Positions 1 to 8,577 of a stretch of 64,000 nucleotides of DNA are shown here, one piece after another. The stretch comes from Timaviella obliquedivisa GSE-PSE-MK23-08B (lineage in GTDB: Bacteria > Cyanobacteriota > Cyanobacteriia > Elainellales > Elainellaceae), in the NCBI GenBank assembly GCA_019358855.1, contig JAHHII010000016.1, positions 25,939-89,938 of the forward strand. Reading direction: 5' to 3'. The notes below the pieces were generated by a model. It saw only the letters and a list, made by a program, of their open reading frames with translations. It made no database searches and was not told the origin of the DNA. Position numbers and translations under genes: made by a program. Position 1 is the first letter of the stretch. The number at the start of each line of letters is the position of its first letter.

Positions 1-2
1 CA

Positions 3-2462
3 GACCAGTATTGGACTCAAGCCCTCGCTTTTTTGCAACACCAGCTTAAACCCTCCAATACACTTCTCGCTCCTAATGATTTTTTAGAACTCTTTTCTGG
101 CACTTACCCCTATCGTGTTTCTCATCTGTTCCCTGCTCACTTCTATAATTTTGTAGTCTTTCACAAAGACATGGTTGCAGAAGTGGATCAATCGTTGTCT
201 TTAAAGGTTCTTGAACACTTCTATTTATCATTCGCTAATGATGTTTTTGTAATTTATGCTCAAGCTAAACTAACTGATATTCCTGAGCCAGACGAGCGAC
301 AGGCTCAGGCTTTGGTCGAACAAATCGAAGCTAGCGATCGCTTCGAGTCTCTGCAAAACAATCAAACCTGCGCCATCGTCGTCACCACCTACAACAACCC
401 GGACAACTTAGCACGATCGCTTCCTCAAATCGCTGCACTTGGGGCACCTGTCCTCATAATCGATGACGGCTCCTCACCTGAACAAGCTGCACAAAACCAG
501 AACATCGCAGAGCAGTATGGCGTTCAATTGATGCGATCGCCAACCCATCAACGTCAGCCCAACGCCATCAACCTGGGCATTAGCCACTGGCTTGCCGACC
601 CAACCATTGCCTGGATCTCATACTTCCGAGACAACGTTAACGTCAGGGCAGATGCCCTAACAGTTCTGGCACAAATTCAAAGCCCCGAACGTCCAATCCT
701 CACTGGACGCGACGCACCAGAGCATCCTACCCTCCAAACTGATATCATTGCCGATCACCCCATTTTGCTGAAGCGATCGTCCTCCAGCATTCACTTTCAT
801 GCTCACCGTCGCTATTGGGCATCGATACTGCCCATCCCCACCCCTGTTTTAGATCTACCCGGACAGGGCACCGATGAAGACTGGTGGATTACAGCTTGGT
901 CGCCCTACTCTATTGTTAAACAAGGCGGAAATTTAGTTTGTGTACCCGGACTAGTGAATACTTTTGAGGATGCAGAGAGTCTTACTGGCAAAAATCCTGC
1001 TGGCAGAAGTCCTACAGAAGCTACGCCGTCCGTTGCTCCTACCCTTCCTATTGATCTTTCCCCTAAAAAAATTGGGGAGACTAGTTCTGTGAGATACCCG
1101 CAAGAAAGGGCTCCTATCGTTCCAGAAACAGTTCTACCCGCAATTGCACCCGCTAACATTAATTCAGAAGACCTCAGCCTGGCAGGAGTCAAAGTTCTTG
1201 TTGATGGCTATAATCTGCAACTGCCTCAAGGAACAGGCATTAAAACCTATGGTTTAAGCCTGATTCAGGCACTTAACGAAATGGGCGCAACCGTTGATGT
1301 TTTACTCGGTCGAGGCGGTTACAAAGGGAACGAAATTCTTGATGAAGTCTACTTTTTTGACACTATTGATAAAGATCAAAACCTACTAATGTTGCTCAAA
1401 GGTTTACTAAAAACCGCAGCAGGACCACTCTACCGAGCCAAGCGCCGGAAACCTTCTAATAATTACGTCGTTAAGCGCGGTCAATACAGTGACGATTTTC
1501 TAAAGTATGCGACCTCCTTCAACCTGCCTCAGTGCTACGATCTAGCCAATGGTATTTACAAAAAACTCAACATTACAACCCATATTTCTGCCTCCGAAAA
1601 ACTCGATATTTGGCACGCGACCTATCCTCTACCCATGAAGATTCGGGGAACGCAAAAAATCACGACAGTTCACGACTTAATTCCGCTACGATTACCCTAC
1701 GCAACGCTTGATGACAAAGAAAACTTTTATTTCAAAGTCCGCGATGCGTTAAAAGAATCGGCAGTTACTATCACAGTTTCAGAACATTCTAAGCAAGATT
1801 TGCTGACCTATTTTGATGTTGACCCCGATCGCATTGTAGTCACGTATCAACCGATCGCCCTGCAACCGCTGCCAGTCTCGAAAGAAGAGGTTGCCTTTTC
1901 GATTAGACGCTTTGGCTTGAGCTATCAAAATTATTTACTGTTTGTCGGCGCGATCGAACCCAAGAAAAACGTTGGCAGATTACTCGATGCTTACGCAGCC
2001 CTCAATACTGACATGCCCCTCGTCATTGTGGGCAAAAAAGGCTGGCTCTGGGAAAACGAAATTGGTAAACTGTCCTACCTATTCGACTCTGACTCCTCAA
2101 AACAGGTGCGTCTTCTAGAATACGTTTCTCCTGACAGCCTTCGTTATCTTTATCGGGGCGCTTATTGCCTCGTTTTTCCATCACTTTACGAAGGGTTCGG
2201 CTTACCCCCCATCGAAGCGATGAACTTCGGCTGCCCAGTTGTCACCTCTAATGCATCCTGCTTACCCGAAGTCTGCGGTAACGCTGCGCTTTACGTTGAT
2301 CCCTACGATGTCCGCGATATTAAGGCAAAGCTGGAGGAAATTTTGGGGGATAAAGCCCTACGCGATCGACTAGCGATCGCAGGACGGCAAGTTGCAAAGA
2401 ACTTTAGTATGGAAAACTATCTCAAGCGGTTGCACAGTGCTTATGTCAAAGCCTTAGGATAA
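3..2462 (+). CDS. Two-domain glycosyltransferase (GT2-like + GT4), 5' end missing
   Basis: The reading frame is open to the left edge, so the gene starts outside the window; the first in-window start (TTG at 33) is probably not the real one. An N-terminal GT2/A-like domain (about residues 110-300 counted from the TTG) has the sugar-nucleotide motif VVTTYNNP and IIDDGSS. A linker rich in P, T and S (about 305-385) leads into a GT4/GT-B domain with [36 protein letters not shown] and the donor-site motif [16 protein letters not shown]. The predicted role is sequential sugar transfer for surface polysaccharide or a glycoconjugate; the substrate is not deducible. A strong inverted repeat follows the stop. 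Domain identity is confident; a cytoplasmic or membrane-associated location is inferred. Confidence 0.85.
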   Translation, partial: DQYWTQALAFLQHQLKPSNTLLAPNDFLELFSGTYPYRVSHLFPAHFYNFVVFHKDMVAEVDQSLSLKVLEHFYLSFANDVFVIYAQAKLTDIPEPDERQAQALVEQIEASDRFESLQNNQTCAIVVTTYNNPDNLARSLPQIAALGAPVLIIDDGSSPEQAAQNQNIAEQYGVQLMRSPTHQRQPNAINLGISHWLADPTIAWISYFRDNVNVRADALTVLAQIQSPERPILTGRDAPEHPTLQTDIIADHPILLKRSSSSIHFHAHRRYWASILPIPTPVLDLPGQGTDEDWWITAWSPYSIVKQGGNLVCVPGLVNTFEDAESLTGKNPAGRSPTEATPSVAPTLPIDLSPKKIGETSSVRYPQERAPIVPETVLPAIAPANINSEDLSLAGVKVLVDGYNLQLPQGTGIKTYGLSLIQALNEMGATVDVLLGRGGYKGNEILDEVYFFDTIDKDQNLLMLLKGLLKTAAGPLYRAKRRKPSNNYVVKRGQYSDDFLKYATSFNLPQCYDLANGIYKKLNITTHISASEKLDIWHATYPLPMKIRGTQKITTVHDLIPLRLPYATLDDKENFYFKVRDALKESAVTITVSEHSKQDLLTYFDVDPDRIVVTYQPIALQPLPVSKEEVAFSIRRFGLSYQNYLLFVGAIEPKKNVGRLLDAYAALNTDMPLVIVGKKGWLWENEIGKLSYLFDSDSSKQVRLLEYVSPDSLRYLYRGAYCLVFPSLYEGFGLPPIEAMNFGCPVVTSNASCLPEVCGNAALYVDPYDVRDIKAKLEEILGDKALRDRLAIAGRQVAKNFSMENYLKRLHSAYVKALG

Positions 2463-2533
2463 AACAGCCTTAGACAACCGTCTAAATATCCTTGCGCTAC
2501 TTTTCAAATTCTTGTGAAATTCTTGTCGCCGCT

Positions 2534-2576
2534 CTAATGGAGTAGTACATCTTTTGTGCCTGTACTACTCCATTAG
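2534..2576. terminator. Perfect 16 bp inverted repeat after the glycosyltransferase
   Basis: CTAATGGAGTAGTACA at 2534-2549 is exactly complementary to 2561-2576, with an 11 nt loop. It lies 72 bp after the stop at 2462. The T tract after the stem is poor (CCTTTTA), so it may be a bidirectional or factor-assisted terminator, or an insulating hairpin at the edge of the origin region. Confidence 0.5.
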
Positions 2577-2804
2577 CCTTTTACCCTCTTGCCATTCTCA
2601 AAATAAGACTGTCTTTAAGCACTCTCTAAACTCAGTCTCATCTCAAGACTTCTTTTCAAGCCCCCCTCCAGCCTTAACTAAAATTCCTGCGAGTCTTCAA
2701 CCCACTTTACCCACCTTTAAATTACGGAAAATCAACCAAAGACCGATTAGTTTCCTAAGGCAAATATTTGTAACTTTCTTTTGTAAAGAAAAACTATCCA
2801 AATC

Positions 2805-3010
2805 TTTCCTGTGGAAAACTCACCTTTTTCTGTGGAAAAGTTGGGGAAAACCCGTGGATAATCCTGAGGTAGTTCTAACAACTTGATGGGATATCGAGGC
2901 ACCTGTTGAAAACCTCGGTTTTCCCTAACAGGTTTTCCACACCCTTAAAGTCCTTATGACTTATCTATAGTAAGGCTTTGAGAATCTTTTCCACATTTTC
3001 CACAGGCTCT
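2805..3010. other. oriC: Putative chromosomal origin oriC (DnaA-box cluster)
   Basis: Five exact copies of the cyanobacterial-type DnaA box TTTTCCACA occur in 200 bp: 2810-2818 and 2831-2839 (reverse), and 2933-2941, 2987-2995 and 2996-3004 (forward, the last two abutting). A sixth site, CGTGGATAA at 2853-2861, is the reverse of TTATCCACG. The two orientations form two opposed groups. AT-rich DNA flanks both sides and could provide the unwinding element. In several cyanobacteria the origin lies next to dnaN, as here, which supports the call. Function is inferred from motif and position only. Confidence 0.82.
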
Positions 3011-3256
3011 ACTACTACTAGATCTCTTTAAAGCTATTTAAAGATGAAAGAACTCTCCGGACAAATAGATTAACCTGAGCCAACAAATTTGTGAACAAAC
3101 TCACTCTTATCGAAAGGGGAGTGTTACGATAACCTCCTGAAAAGAACTCGTTTAAGCGTCACCGCAAAAGCTGATAGACCCTTAGAATTTCTTTGCCGTG
3201 CCTTTATTTCTTCTATTCCTTGCTGACCCAGCTTCTCTAGCTCTTTGCGCACCCTC

Positions 3257-4414
3257 ATGAAACTTACCTGTACCCAGAACGAACTCAATACCCACCTGTC
3301 TTTAGTCAGCCGCGTCGTGCCTTCTCGTCCTAGCCATCCCGTTCTGGCTAATGTTCTATTGAACGCTAGCGAAGAGACGCAGCAGGTAAGTCTCACTGGG
3401 TTCGATCTCAGCTTAGGAGTGCAAACCAGCTTCAAAGTTCAGGTTAAAGAAGGTGGCATACTAACTTTGCCCGCAAAACTCCTGGGGGATATCGTCTCTC
3501 GGTTGCCTGATGGTGAGATTACCTTAGACGGCAGTTCCGATGAGACTCTCGTGACCCTGACCTGTGCCGCTGGACGTTACCAGGTCCGAGGCATGGGCGC
3601 AGAGGAGTATCCTGAGCTACCCACATTGGTTGATGGCAGCGTGGCTTACTTGCCCGTTGAAGCATTGCTGGAGGGACTACGAGGTTCGCTCTTTTCAACG
3701 AGCGTTGATGAGACTAAGCAAGTCTTGACGGGAGTTCACATTGCGGTGGACGAGGATGGTATGGAGTTTGCGGCGACTGATGGGCATCGGTTAGCAGTCG
3801 TAGAAACGGCAAATGTTCAGCCAGGAGATGGTGATCCGGCTGAGCAGAAGAACCACAAAGGCAAGTTCGATGTCACGGTTCCTGGTAAAGCATTGCGAGA
3901 ACTAGAGCGAATGATTCAGAGCAATGCCTCGGCGGAACCGATCGCCATTCGGTTTGATCAAGGGCAGTTGATTGTGGAGTGGGCAAATCAGCGTCTCACG
4001 AGCCGCCTGTTAGAAGGGCAATATCCTAACTATCGGCAGTTGATCCCCAAACAGTTTTCGCGCCAAATGACGTGCGATCGCCGTCTCTTAACCTCTGCTC
4101 TAGAACGCATCGCTGTACTAGCCGACCAAAAAAATAGCATCGTCAAGTTCACCCTCACGACTACTGATCAAGAAATTATTCTGTCTGTAGATGCTCAAGA
4201 TGTGGGCAGCGGTCGAGAAGCCATTCCGGCACAAATTTCTGGCGACGATTTGGAGATTGCGTTCAACGTCAAATATTTGCTAGAAGGGCTGAAGGCGCTG
4301 AACACAACAGAGGTACAGATGCAGTTTAATACCGCAACCAGTCCTTCGATTTTAACGCCATTAGGCGGCATGAAGATGACGTATCTGGTGATGCCAGTGC
4401 AAGTGAGATCCTGA
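3257..4414 (+). CDS. dnaN: DNA polymerase III beta subunit (sliding clamp)
   Basis: This is the ring-forming processivity clamp of the replicative polymerase. The 385 aa product beginning MKLTCTQNELNTHL has the usual clamp length and three repeated clamp folds (about residues 1-120, 130-255 and 260-385). Typical segments include FAATDGHRLAVVE in the second domain and the C-terminal end YLVMPVQVRS. The ATG at 3257 is preferred over an in-frame TTG at 3245 because family members begin MKL. It sits immediately downstream of the DnaA-box cluster, so clamp gene and origin are adjacent. Confidence 0.97.
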   Translation: MKLTCTQNELNTHLSLVSRVVPSRPSHPVLANVLLNASEETQQVSLTGFDLSLGVQTSFKVQVKEGGILTLPAKLLGDIVSRLPDGEITLDGSSDETLVTLTCAAGRYQVRGMGAEEYPELPTLVDGSVAYLPVEALLEGLRGSLFSTSVDETKQVLTGVHIAVDEDGMEFAATDGHRLAVVETANVQPGDGDPAEQKNHKGKFDVTVPGKALRELERMIQSNASAEPIAIRFDQGQLIVEWANQRLTSRLLEGQYPNYRQLIPKQFSRQMTCDRRLLTSALERIAVLADQKNSIVKFTLTTTDQEIILSVDAQDVGSGREAIPAQISGDDLEIAFNVKYLLEGLKALNTTEVQMQFNTATSPSILTPLGGMKMTYLVMPVQVRS

Positions 4415-4459
4415 TTTTTGCTCTGATAGAGAACGAGAGATCAGCCTAAAATTAAGAGC

Positions 4460-4756
4460 ATGGATACGACCTATCGCTTAGAAGGATTCGAGTTTGAATG
4501 GGATGAGAACAAAGCCCAAAGCAACTTTGAGAAACATGGAGTTACTTTTGAGGAGGCAGTAGAAGTTTTTCTGGATCCCTTTCATGTGGTAGGTGAGGCA
4601 TCGGCAAATCGTGAAGTGCGAGATTTTGCGTTAGGATACTCGATCGCTGAACGGCTGCTGCTTGTTGTCCATGTGGAGCGGCGATCGAAAATTAGAATGA
4701 TTTCTGCTCGTGTTGCTACTCGTTCCGAACGGAGGTTATATGAACAATCTCAATGA
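4460..4756 (+). CDS. brnT: BrnT-family toxin
   Basis: The 98 aa product has the BrnT/DUF497 signature FEWDENKAQSNFEKHG near the N terminus, then VTFEEAVEVF, and the C-terminal RMISARVATRSERRLYE, whose basic residues complete the RelE-like fold. Known members are ribonuclease toxins that reduce translation and are neutralised by the downstream antitoxin. Here the partner gene starts inside the toxin's 3' end (ATG at 4740, toxin stop 4754-4756), the usual translational coupling. Length is normal and no damage is visible. Confidence 0.85.
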   Translation: MDTTYRLEGFEFEWDENKAQSNFEKHGVTFEEAVEVFLDPFHVVGEASANREVRDFALGYSIAERLLLVVHVERRSKIRMISARVATRSERRLYEQSQ

Positions 4757-5051
4757 AGAGTTGGAGTTAGGAGAAGATCTAGAGTTGCGGATTCATCCCC
4801 GCGAAGCTGAAACGATTTCAATCCAGATTCCCAAAGATATACTAGAGTCGCTTAGGAGGATTGCAGTACAGCGGGATATGTCGCTAGAGGCACTTCTCAA
4901 GTTCTACATTGGAAAATGCCTTCGTCAGGATTTAAGTCAGATGTTTGCGAACCAGATGCTGGACTCGACTGCAAAGGTTTTGGCGCGATATCACCATTCT
5001 GAAGATGAGGTTGCCCAGATTTTGCAGGAAATTCGTTTAGAGTCGCAGTAA
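4740..5051 (+). CDS. Putative antitoxin of the BrnT toxin (ribbon-helix-helix-like)
   Basis: The start chosen is ATG at 4740, preceded by GGAGG at 4731-4735; an in-frame start at 4710 would overlap brnT further without a ribosome site. The 103 aa product begins with an acidic, flexible stretch, then ISIQIPKDILESLRRIAV, which fits a ribbon-helix-helix strand-helix unit, followed by helices. Position and overlap make it the antitoxin; sequence resemblance to classical BrnA is weak, so the family is uncertain. Such antitoxins normally repress their own operon. Confidence 0.7.
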   Translation: MNNLNEELELGEDLELRIHPREAETISIQIPKDILESLRRIAVQRDMSLEALLKFYIGKCLRQDLSQMFANQMLDSTAKVLARYHHSEDEVAQILQEIRLESQ

Positions 5052-5100
5052 TTCTTAGCCTAAGCAGGCAATTTGGACATTCACCGGACGGACAACCAAA

Positions 5101-5298
5101 CTAAAAAGCCTTTGGCAATCCTGCTTGCTTGAGAACTGCATTTGCTGTATGACGAGATTTGATTGAACTGTCTACGACAAATCGCCAATCAGTAATTGGG
5201 CTGTACCAGATTTCATGATCTCCTTTGCCTTGACGCTCAAAAAAACAACCTGCTTCTATCAAGAGTTTCTTGAGTGCGGAGGTTAGCGATGCAGCCAT
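5101..5298 (-). CDS. hicA: HicA-family toxin
   Basis: A 65 aa product of typical HicA size. It has the double-stranded-RNA-binding-like pattern: an N-terminal helix, then GCFFERQGKGDHEIWY, in which the histidine after GKGD is the expected catalytic residue, and a C-terminal LKQAGLP. HicA toxins cleave mRNA. The gene follows hicB directly: the hicB stop (TAA) abuts the hicA ATG. The antitoxin-first order occurs in many cyanobacterial pairs. Confidence 0.85.
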   Translation of the reverse strand: MAASLTSALKKLLIEAGCFFERQGKGDHEIWYSPITDWRFVVDSSIKSRHTANAVLKQAGLPKAF

Positions 5299-5544
5299 TT
5301 ATAAGGCAACCTCGATGAGTTCTTGCCGATGACTGGTCAATTGAATGGCGATCGCACCTACATAATCGGCAGAGATGAGATGATTACTCAGAAGCAAATC
5401 AGGAATCATATCCCGCAATTTTTGACTCAAAGCTTCGATGGTATCGGCTTCCGTTGCCAATCCGAGCACATCTTCGCTGGTTGCTACCCAGACTGCTGCA
5501 TCTGCATCCCAAAAGGCACTGACTTGATAAATTGCTGATTCCAT
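5299..5544 (-). CDS. hicB: HicB-like antitoxin (DUF1902 type)
   Basis: The ATG at 5544 (MESAIYQVSAFWDADA) is chosen because GGAG lies just upstream and the family begins here. A GTG at 5613 in frame would add a low-complexity RANAQANANAQ stretch with no family counterpart. The 81 aa protein has the HicB-type strand AVWVATSEDVLGLATEA followed by a helix containing LSQKLRDMIPDLL. It should bind and neutralise HicA. The stop codon touches the hicA start. There is no obvious C-terminal DNA-binding domain, so autoregulation is unclear. Confidence 0.8.
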   Translation of the reverse strand: MESAIYQVSAFWDADAAVWVATSEDVLGLATEADTIEALSQKLRDMIPDLLLSNHLISADYVGAIAIQLTSHRQELIEVAL

Positions 5545-5776
5545 ACTTGTCTCCGGTTGAGCATTGGCATTAGCCTGTGCGTTAGCACGCATCGCCTCTT
5601 CAATATAAGACACTCGATCGCCTCGGTACTGCCTATGATTTTCGGATTATTGGAGTGGGAAGCGATCGCCGTTCACCCCAAGTGGAGACTAAGAGAGTAA
5701 GGAATTGAGCGGTGACTTGAAAAAGTTCGTTAGCTATACTGGGGAAATAAACATCACGGCTTAAGGTTGATGATTA

Positions 5777-6028
5777 ATGCTGAACATGACGCTTTCAGAC
5801 CAAATTCTCGCATTTGTCGAAGAGCAGGCAGCAGCGGCTGGCTTTAACACTGCCAGTGAATATATTTATCAGTTGATTCTGCGAGAGCAAGAGCGACTTT
5901 TGCAACGAAAGCAAGTCGAGTCAATGTTGCTAGATGGGTTGGAGAGCGGAGAACTCATTGAAGCAACAGATGACTGGTGGGAGCAAAAACGCACCCAGCT
6001 TGAGCGGATGCATCAGCCAGAAGCATGA
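5777..6028 (+). CDS. parD: ParD-like antitoxin
   Basis: The 83 aa product has an N-terminal ribbon-helix-helix (MTLSDQILAFVEEQAA, then GFNTASEYIYQLI) and an acidic C-terminal tail with DDWWEQKRTQLE that would wrap the toxin. A second ATG at 5786 is possible. Its stop codon overlaps the ATG of the downstream parE relic (ATGA at 6025-6028), the normal coupling of parDE. The toxin reading frame is interrupted, so this antitoxin may be an orphan. Confidence 0.8.
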   Translation: MLNMTLSDQILAFVEEQAAAAGFNTASEYIYQLILREQERLLQRKQVESMLLDGLESGELIEATDDWWEQKRTQLERMHQPEA

Positions 6029-6498
6029 CCAAATGAATCATTCTCAGAGGATGTCTGAGAAGTCTAGATTGTTATCCGATCCGCCCCCTAAATCCCCCAT
6101 TCTGGGGGACTTTGAAGGAGGACTGGTGCAGAAGTCCCCCAGAATGGGGGGTTGGGGGGCGAGTGTAAGAATCCTTGAGACTTCTCAGACATCCTCTCAG
6201 ACCGAAAGCTAGCCAGAACTTAAATGATCATTTTGCTTACATTGCTGAGAACAACCTCGCAGCCGCTCTACAGTTTTTTGATTCTGCACGGTTGATGATC
6301 GCTCAGCTTGCCAAAATGCCAGGAACCGGTAGTTTATACCTTGTCGAAAATTCTCGTTTGCAGGGGTTACGGAAATGGGCAGTGAAAGATTTCAGGAAAT
6401 ACCTGATTTTCTATTTTGAGCATGATAGTGATATCGAAGTTGTGCGAATTCTATATGCAACGCGAGACATCATCAGCATTTTGGACGGTGAGGTGTAG
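6025..6498 (+). pseudogene. parE: ParE/RelE toxin gene broken by a nonsense codon and a MITE
   Basis: The ATG at 6025 overlaps the parD stop. Read on, the fourth codon is TGA; codons ATC ATT CTC AGA then continue across the insertion into CCG AAA GCT. Removing the 150 bp element (6047-6196) and one TCA duplication restores one frame encoding M-T-K-stop-I-I-L-R-P-K-A-S, the usual ParE start with an arginine or tryptophan codon changed to stop. The remaining body (LNDHFAYIAENN to VVRILYATRDI) is intact and of normal length. The insertion is 153 bp in total, so it keeps the frame. A TTG at 6175 inside the element could restart translation and give MRLLRHP before LRPKAS, so residual toxin production cannot be excluded. 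Confidence 0.8.
6047..6196. mobile_element. MITE (150 bp), copy A, inside parE
   Basis: A non-coding element bounded by 16 bp terminal inverted repeats GAGGATGTCTGAGAAG / CTTCTCAGACATCCTC and flanked by the target duplication TCA (6044-6046 and 6197-6199). The interior is itself a long palindrome of C-rich and G-rich tracts. A second copy is at 48792-48942. The 3 bp TNA target duplication is that of some IS5-group elements, so an IS5-type transposase elsewhere in the genome probably mobilises it. Confidence 0.88.
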
Positions 6499-7095
6499 GG
6501 CGATCGCCTTGTAGATTGGATTTTGGAGCAGCGATCGCTGTTTGACTCGTTGTATTTTTATTGGTAGTCGGTTGTTCACATAGTGTTCGTGCAACTTCTT
6601 GAAAAATGTAACTTGTTCAATTGCGAGTTTAAAGCGGGCACGAATCTTTTCACGTTCAGGCATATCCTCGGCTGTAGCAGTATAGCCATCTGGTGTCAGT
6701 GCAAGATACCCATCTTTGTAGCTGCCGCTCGTCAAACCGTATTTATTAGAGTTGGTTACTAACTGACGGCTTGTACCACTTTCCGCAGATCGTCCCATTT
6801 CCTGAAATAGTGTAAGATACCGAATCTTTTGACCTGATGCATGCTTCTGAATGGCAAGAGCTAGTTCTAATGATTCCTCGAAGGTTGCGGCTGGAAAATT
6901 GCGCTGAGGTCTTTTACGGCGTGTTCGAGTCTGTGAATCACCACCCATCCCAGCATCTGTATCATCATTAAACAAGTCCTCAAAGGTTTCCCCAGACTCC
7001 TCTTGATCTTCATGTCCTCCGTTGTTATTAAGTAGGCTATTTCTATCGCCTTCTGGAAAAATGTCTTCCTGTGAATCGCTGACTTCTTCTATCAC
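6451..7095 (-). CDS. Hypothetical protein with acidic N terminus
   Basis: A 214 aa product not recognised. Residues 1-55 are strongly acidic and low in complexity; a basic patch RTRRKRPQRN follows; residues 70-200 look like a compact domain (FEESLELALAIQKHASG, YLTLFQEMGRSAESGTSRQLVTNSNKYGL, then LALTPDG), which could be winged-helix-like DNA binding, by inference only. It converges with the parE relic and overlaps its 3' end by 48 bp, so its last residues are encoded opposite the toxin gene and may be a secondary extension. ATG start at 7095; no operon partner. Confidence 0.6.
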   Translation of the reverse strand: MIEEVSDSQEDIFPEGDRNSLLNNNGGHEDQEESGETFEDLFNDDTDAGMGGDSQTRTRRKRPQRNFPAATFEESLELALAIQKHASGQKIRYLTLFQEMGRSAESGTSRQLVTNSNKYGLTSGSYKDGYLALTPDGYTATAEDMPEREKIRARFKLAIEQVTFFKKLHEHYVNNRLPIKIQRVKQRSLLQNPIYKAIALHLTVQNADDVSRCI

Positions 7096-7376
7096 CTATT
7101 TCTCTCTAATACTGTAGGTATAATCTGGCTTATAGAAATACTGTTGTCCATAAGAACACTTGTATTAACTAGACTTTATTCCTAATAGAGCAGCATCTTT
7201 CCCCCACCCAACGCCCCTTCAACCCTGCACAGCAATCTCCCAAGCACGATCGCCATCCCCACCGATTGCCAATCTGTTCCAAATTTATGATTACGGAAAA
7301 GTTATGCTTCTAAAAGCATCAAAAATATTGCGATCGCCGCCTATTGCAGCATTCCGAAATCAATCTCTGGAGGCAT

Positions 7377-7939
7377 ATGGTTCAAACTCCAACTCAACTG
7401 TTAACACTGGAAGCGTTTCTGCAACTGCCAGAAACTCAACCTGCTAGTGAATTCATCAACAGTCAAATTACACAAAAACCTATGCCTCAAGGGGAACACA
7501 GCATTCTACAAGTTGGACTTTGTAAGGTGTTGATTATGTTGCAGAGTCACCGCGAATTGCTAAAGCTTTTTCAGAACTGCGCTGTGTGTTTGGCGGAGCG
7601 GCGATCGTGCCTGATGTGTCCGTGTTTCGGTGGCGGAGGATTCCGCGCACTTCGGCGGGTAGAGTGGCTAATCGGTTTGAAATTCCTCCCGATTGGGCGA
7701 TCGAAATCCTTTCTCCTGACCAATCTCAGACTAAGGTTTTAGCTAAGCTGCTGCACTGCATGGAGCATGGTACAGAGCTAGGTTGGCTGCTTGATCCAGA
7801 AAATGACACTGTGCTAGCAATTTTGCCAGAGTCGCGGGTGAAGCTATATCAGGGAACAGAGCCGTTACCAATCCTGCGAGATATCGACCTCACCTTATCA
7901 GCAGCAGAGATCTTTAGCTGGCTGGCACTACCTGAATAA
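7377..7939 (+). pseudogene. Frameshifted Uma2-family endonuclease gene
   Basis: The ATG at 7377 follows AGG at 7371-7373. The first part (TLEAFLQLPETQPASEFINSQITQKPMPQGEHS) is a typical Uma2/DUF820 N terminus. From about 7528-7540 the frame must move: downstream the correct frame reads VAESPRIAKAFSELRCVFGG, then IVPDVSVFRW, PPDWAIEILSPDQSQ and GWLLDPENDTV, which carry the conserved D, E and K-type catalytic region. A single missing base in that interval explains both halves. The family is PD-(D/E)XK nuclease-like and abundant in cyanobacteria. It could also be a sequencing error. Confidence 0.8.
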
Positions 7940-8062
7940 AGGAAGCATCATAGCAAGTTCCTGTTTTCCGTTTTTTTGTTGAAAATTACCTGTCAGGGTA
8001 CTAGAAACGTTTGCCGATCGCCCCCAGTATAGGGGAAACCAACGGGTTAACGTAAAGAGCGG

Positions 8063-8148
8063 CAGGGTTTGCGAAATATAAAATATTAGGATCGGGAAAC
8101 CCTGAAGGGGCGATCGCGTCTATTAAACTAATAGTGGTTGTGTATAAT
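8063..8148 (+). promoter_or_regulatory. Possible promoter and hairpin upstream of the EACC1-caspase pair
   Basis: TATAAT at 8143-8148 matches a -10 box 18 bp before the ATG at 8167; no good -35 is seen at the standard distance. Upstream, CAGGGTTT (8063-8070) and AAACCCTG (8097-8104) form an 8 bp inverted repeat that could be an operator or a hairpin. Both are motif readings only. Confidence 0.3.
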
Positions 8149-8166
8149 TACTAACCAAGGAAAATC

Positions 8167-8550
8167 ATGATGACCAGTGACACCATTAAATTCACGATTA
8201 ACTTTAGTGATCCAGGTCTAGATGACGAAGAGCGGGATGAAGAAGTTGAGAACCTACTGTATCAACTACAAGATCTGGATGAAGTCGAAGCAAACCGAGT
8301 GGTTGATCCTCATCCGCCCGCTGGCAATAAATCCTTGGGAGCCTTGCTAATAGGTATTTTGACGGCAGAAGTGAATGCTGCTAACTGTAAAAAAGTGTTG
8401 GGTTTTTTGGGCGATCGCCTTGGCGGTAAACCCATTGAACTGGAAGTCGAAGCGAACGGTAGAAAGCTAAAGGTAACGGCACACAGCCGAGAAGAGTTAG
8501 AAGCCGCGATGAAAGCTGCTCGAGATTTTGTTGAAGTTGAGCAATCGTAA
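8167..8550 (+). CDS. Effector-associated constant component 1 (EACC1)-like protein
   Basis: A 127 aa acidic protein. Order: IKFTINFSDPGLDDEERDEE, an N-terminal helix with LLYQLQDLDEV, a turn with HPPAGNKSLGALLIGILTAEV, helix CKKVLGFLGDRL, then two strands IELEVEANGRKLKVTAHS and a final helix. This is the EACC1 pattern known from NTP-dependent bacterial conflict systems, where the small protein is encoded next to a variable effector such as a caspase or trypsin. Here a caspase gene follows 27 bp downstream, supporting the assignment. Its biochemical role is unknown; adaptor or regulator of the effector is inferred. Confidence 0.72.
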   Translation: MMTSDTIKFTINFSDPGLDDEERDEEVENLLYQLQDLDEVEANRVVDPHPPAGNKSLGALLIGILTAEVNAANCKKVLGFLGDRLGGKPIELEVEANGRKLKVTAHSREELEAAMKAARDFVEVEQS

Positions 8551-8577
8551 GGAAAAGTAGCCATAGGAAAAATAGCC

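Larger units (their letters stand above)
2463..3256. other. Gene-free region between glycosyltransferase and dnaN
   Basis: These 794 bp hold no convincing gene. They contain a 16 bp perfect inverted repeat near the left end, an AT-rich middle, a cluster of DnaA-box-like nonamers (2810-3004) and the dnaN leader. The only sizeable open frame (2554-2886, 110 codons) runs through the hairpin and the DnaA boxes and resembles no protein. Confidence 0.75.

Noticed and set aside
2554..2886. 110-codon open frame before dnaN
   Set aside because: It runs through a perfect inverted repeat and three DnaA boxes, starts in a hairpin arm and has no protein-like pattern.
5934..6212. 92-codon frame overlapping parD and the MITE
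   Set aside because: It is a shadow of parD continued into the MITE; residues come from palindromic C/G tracts.
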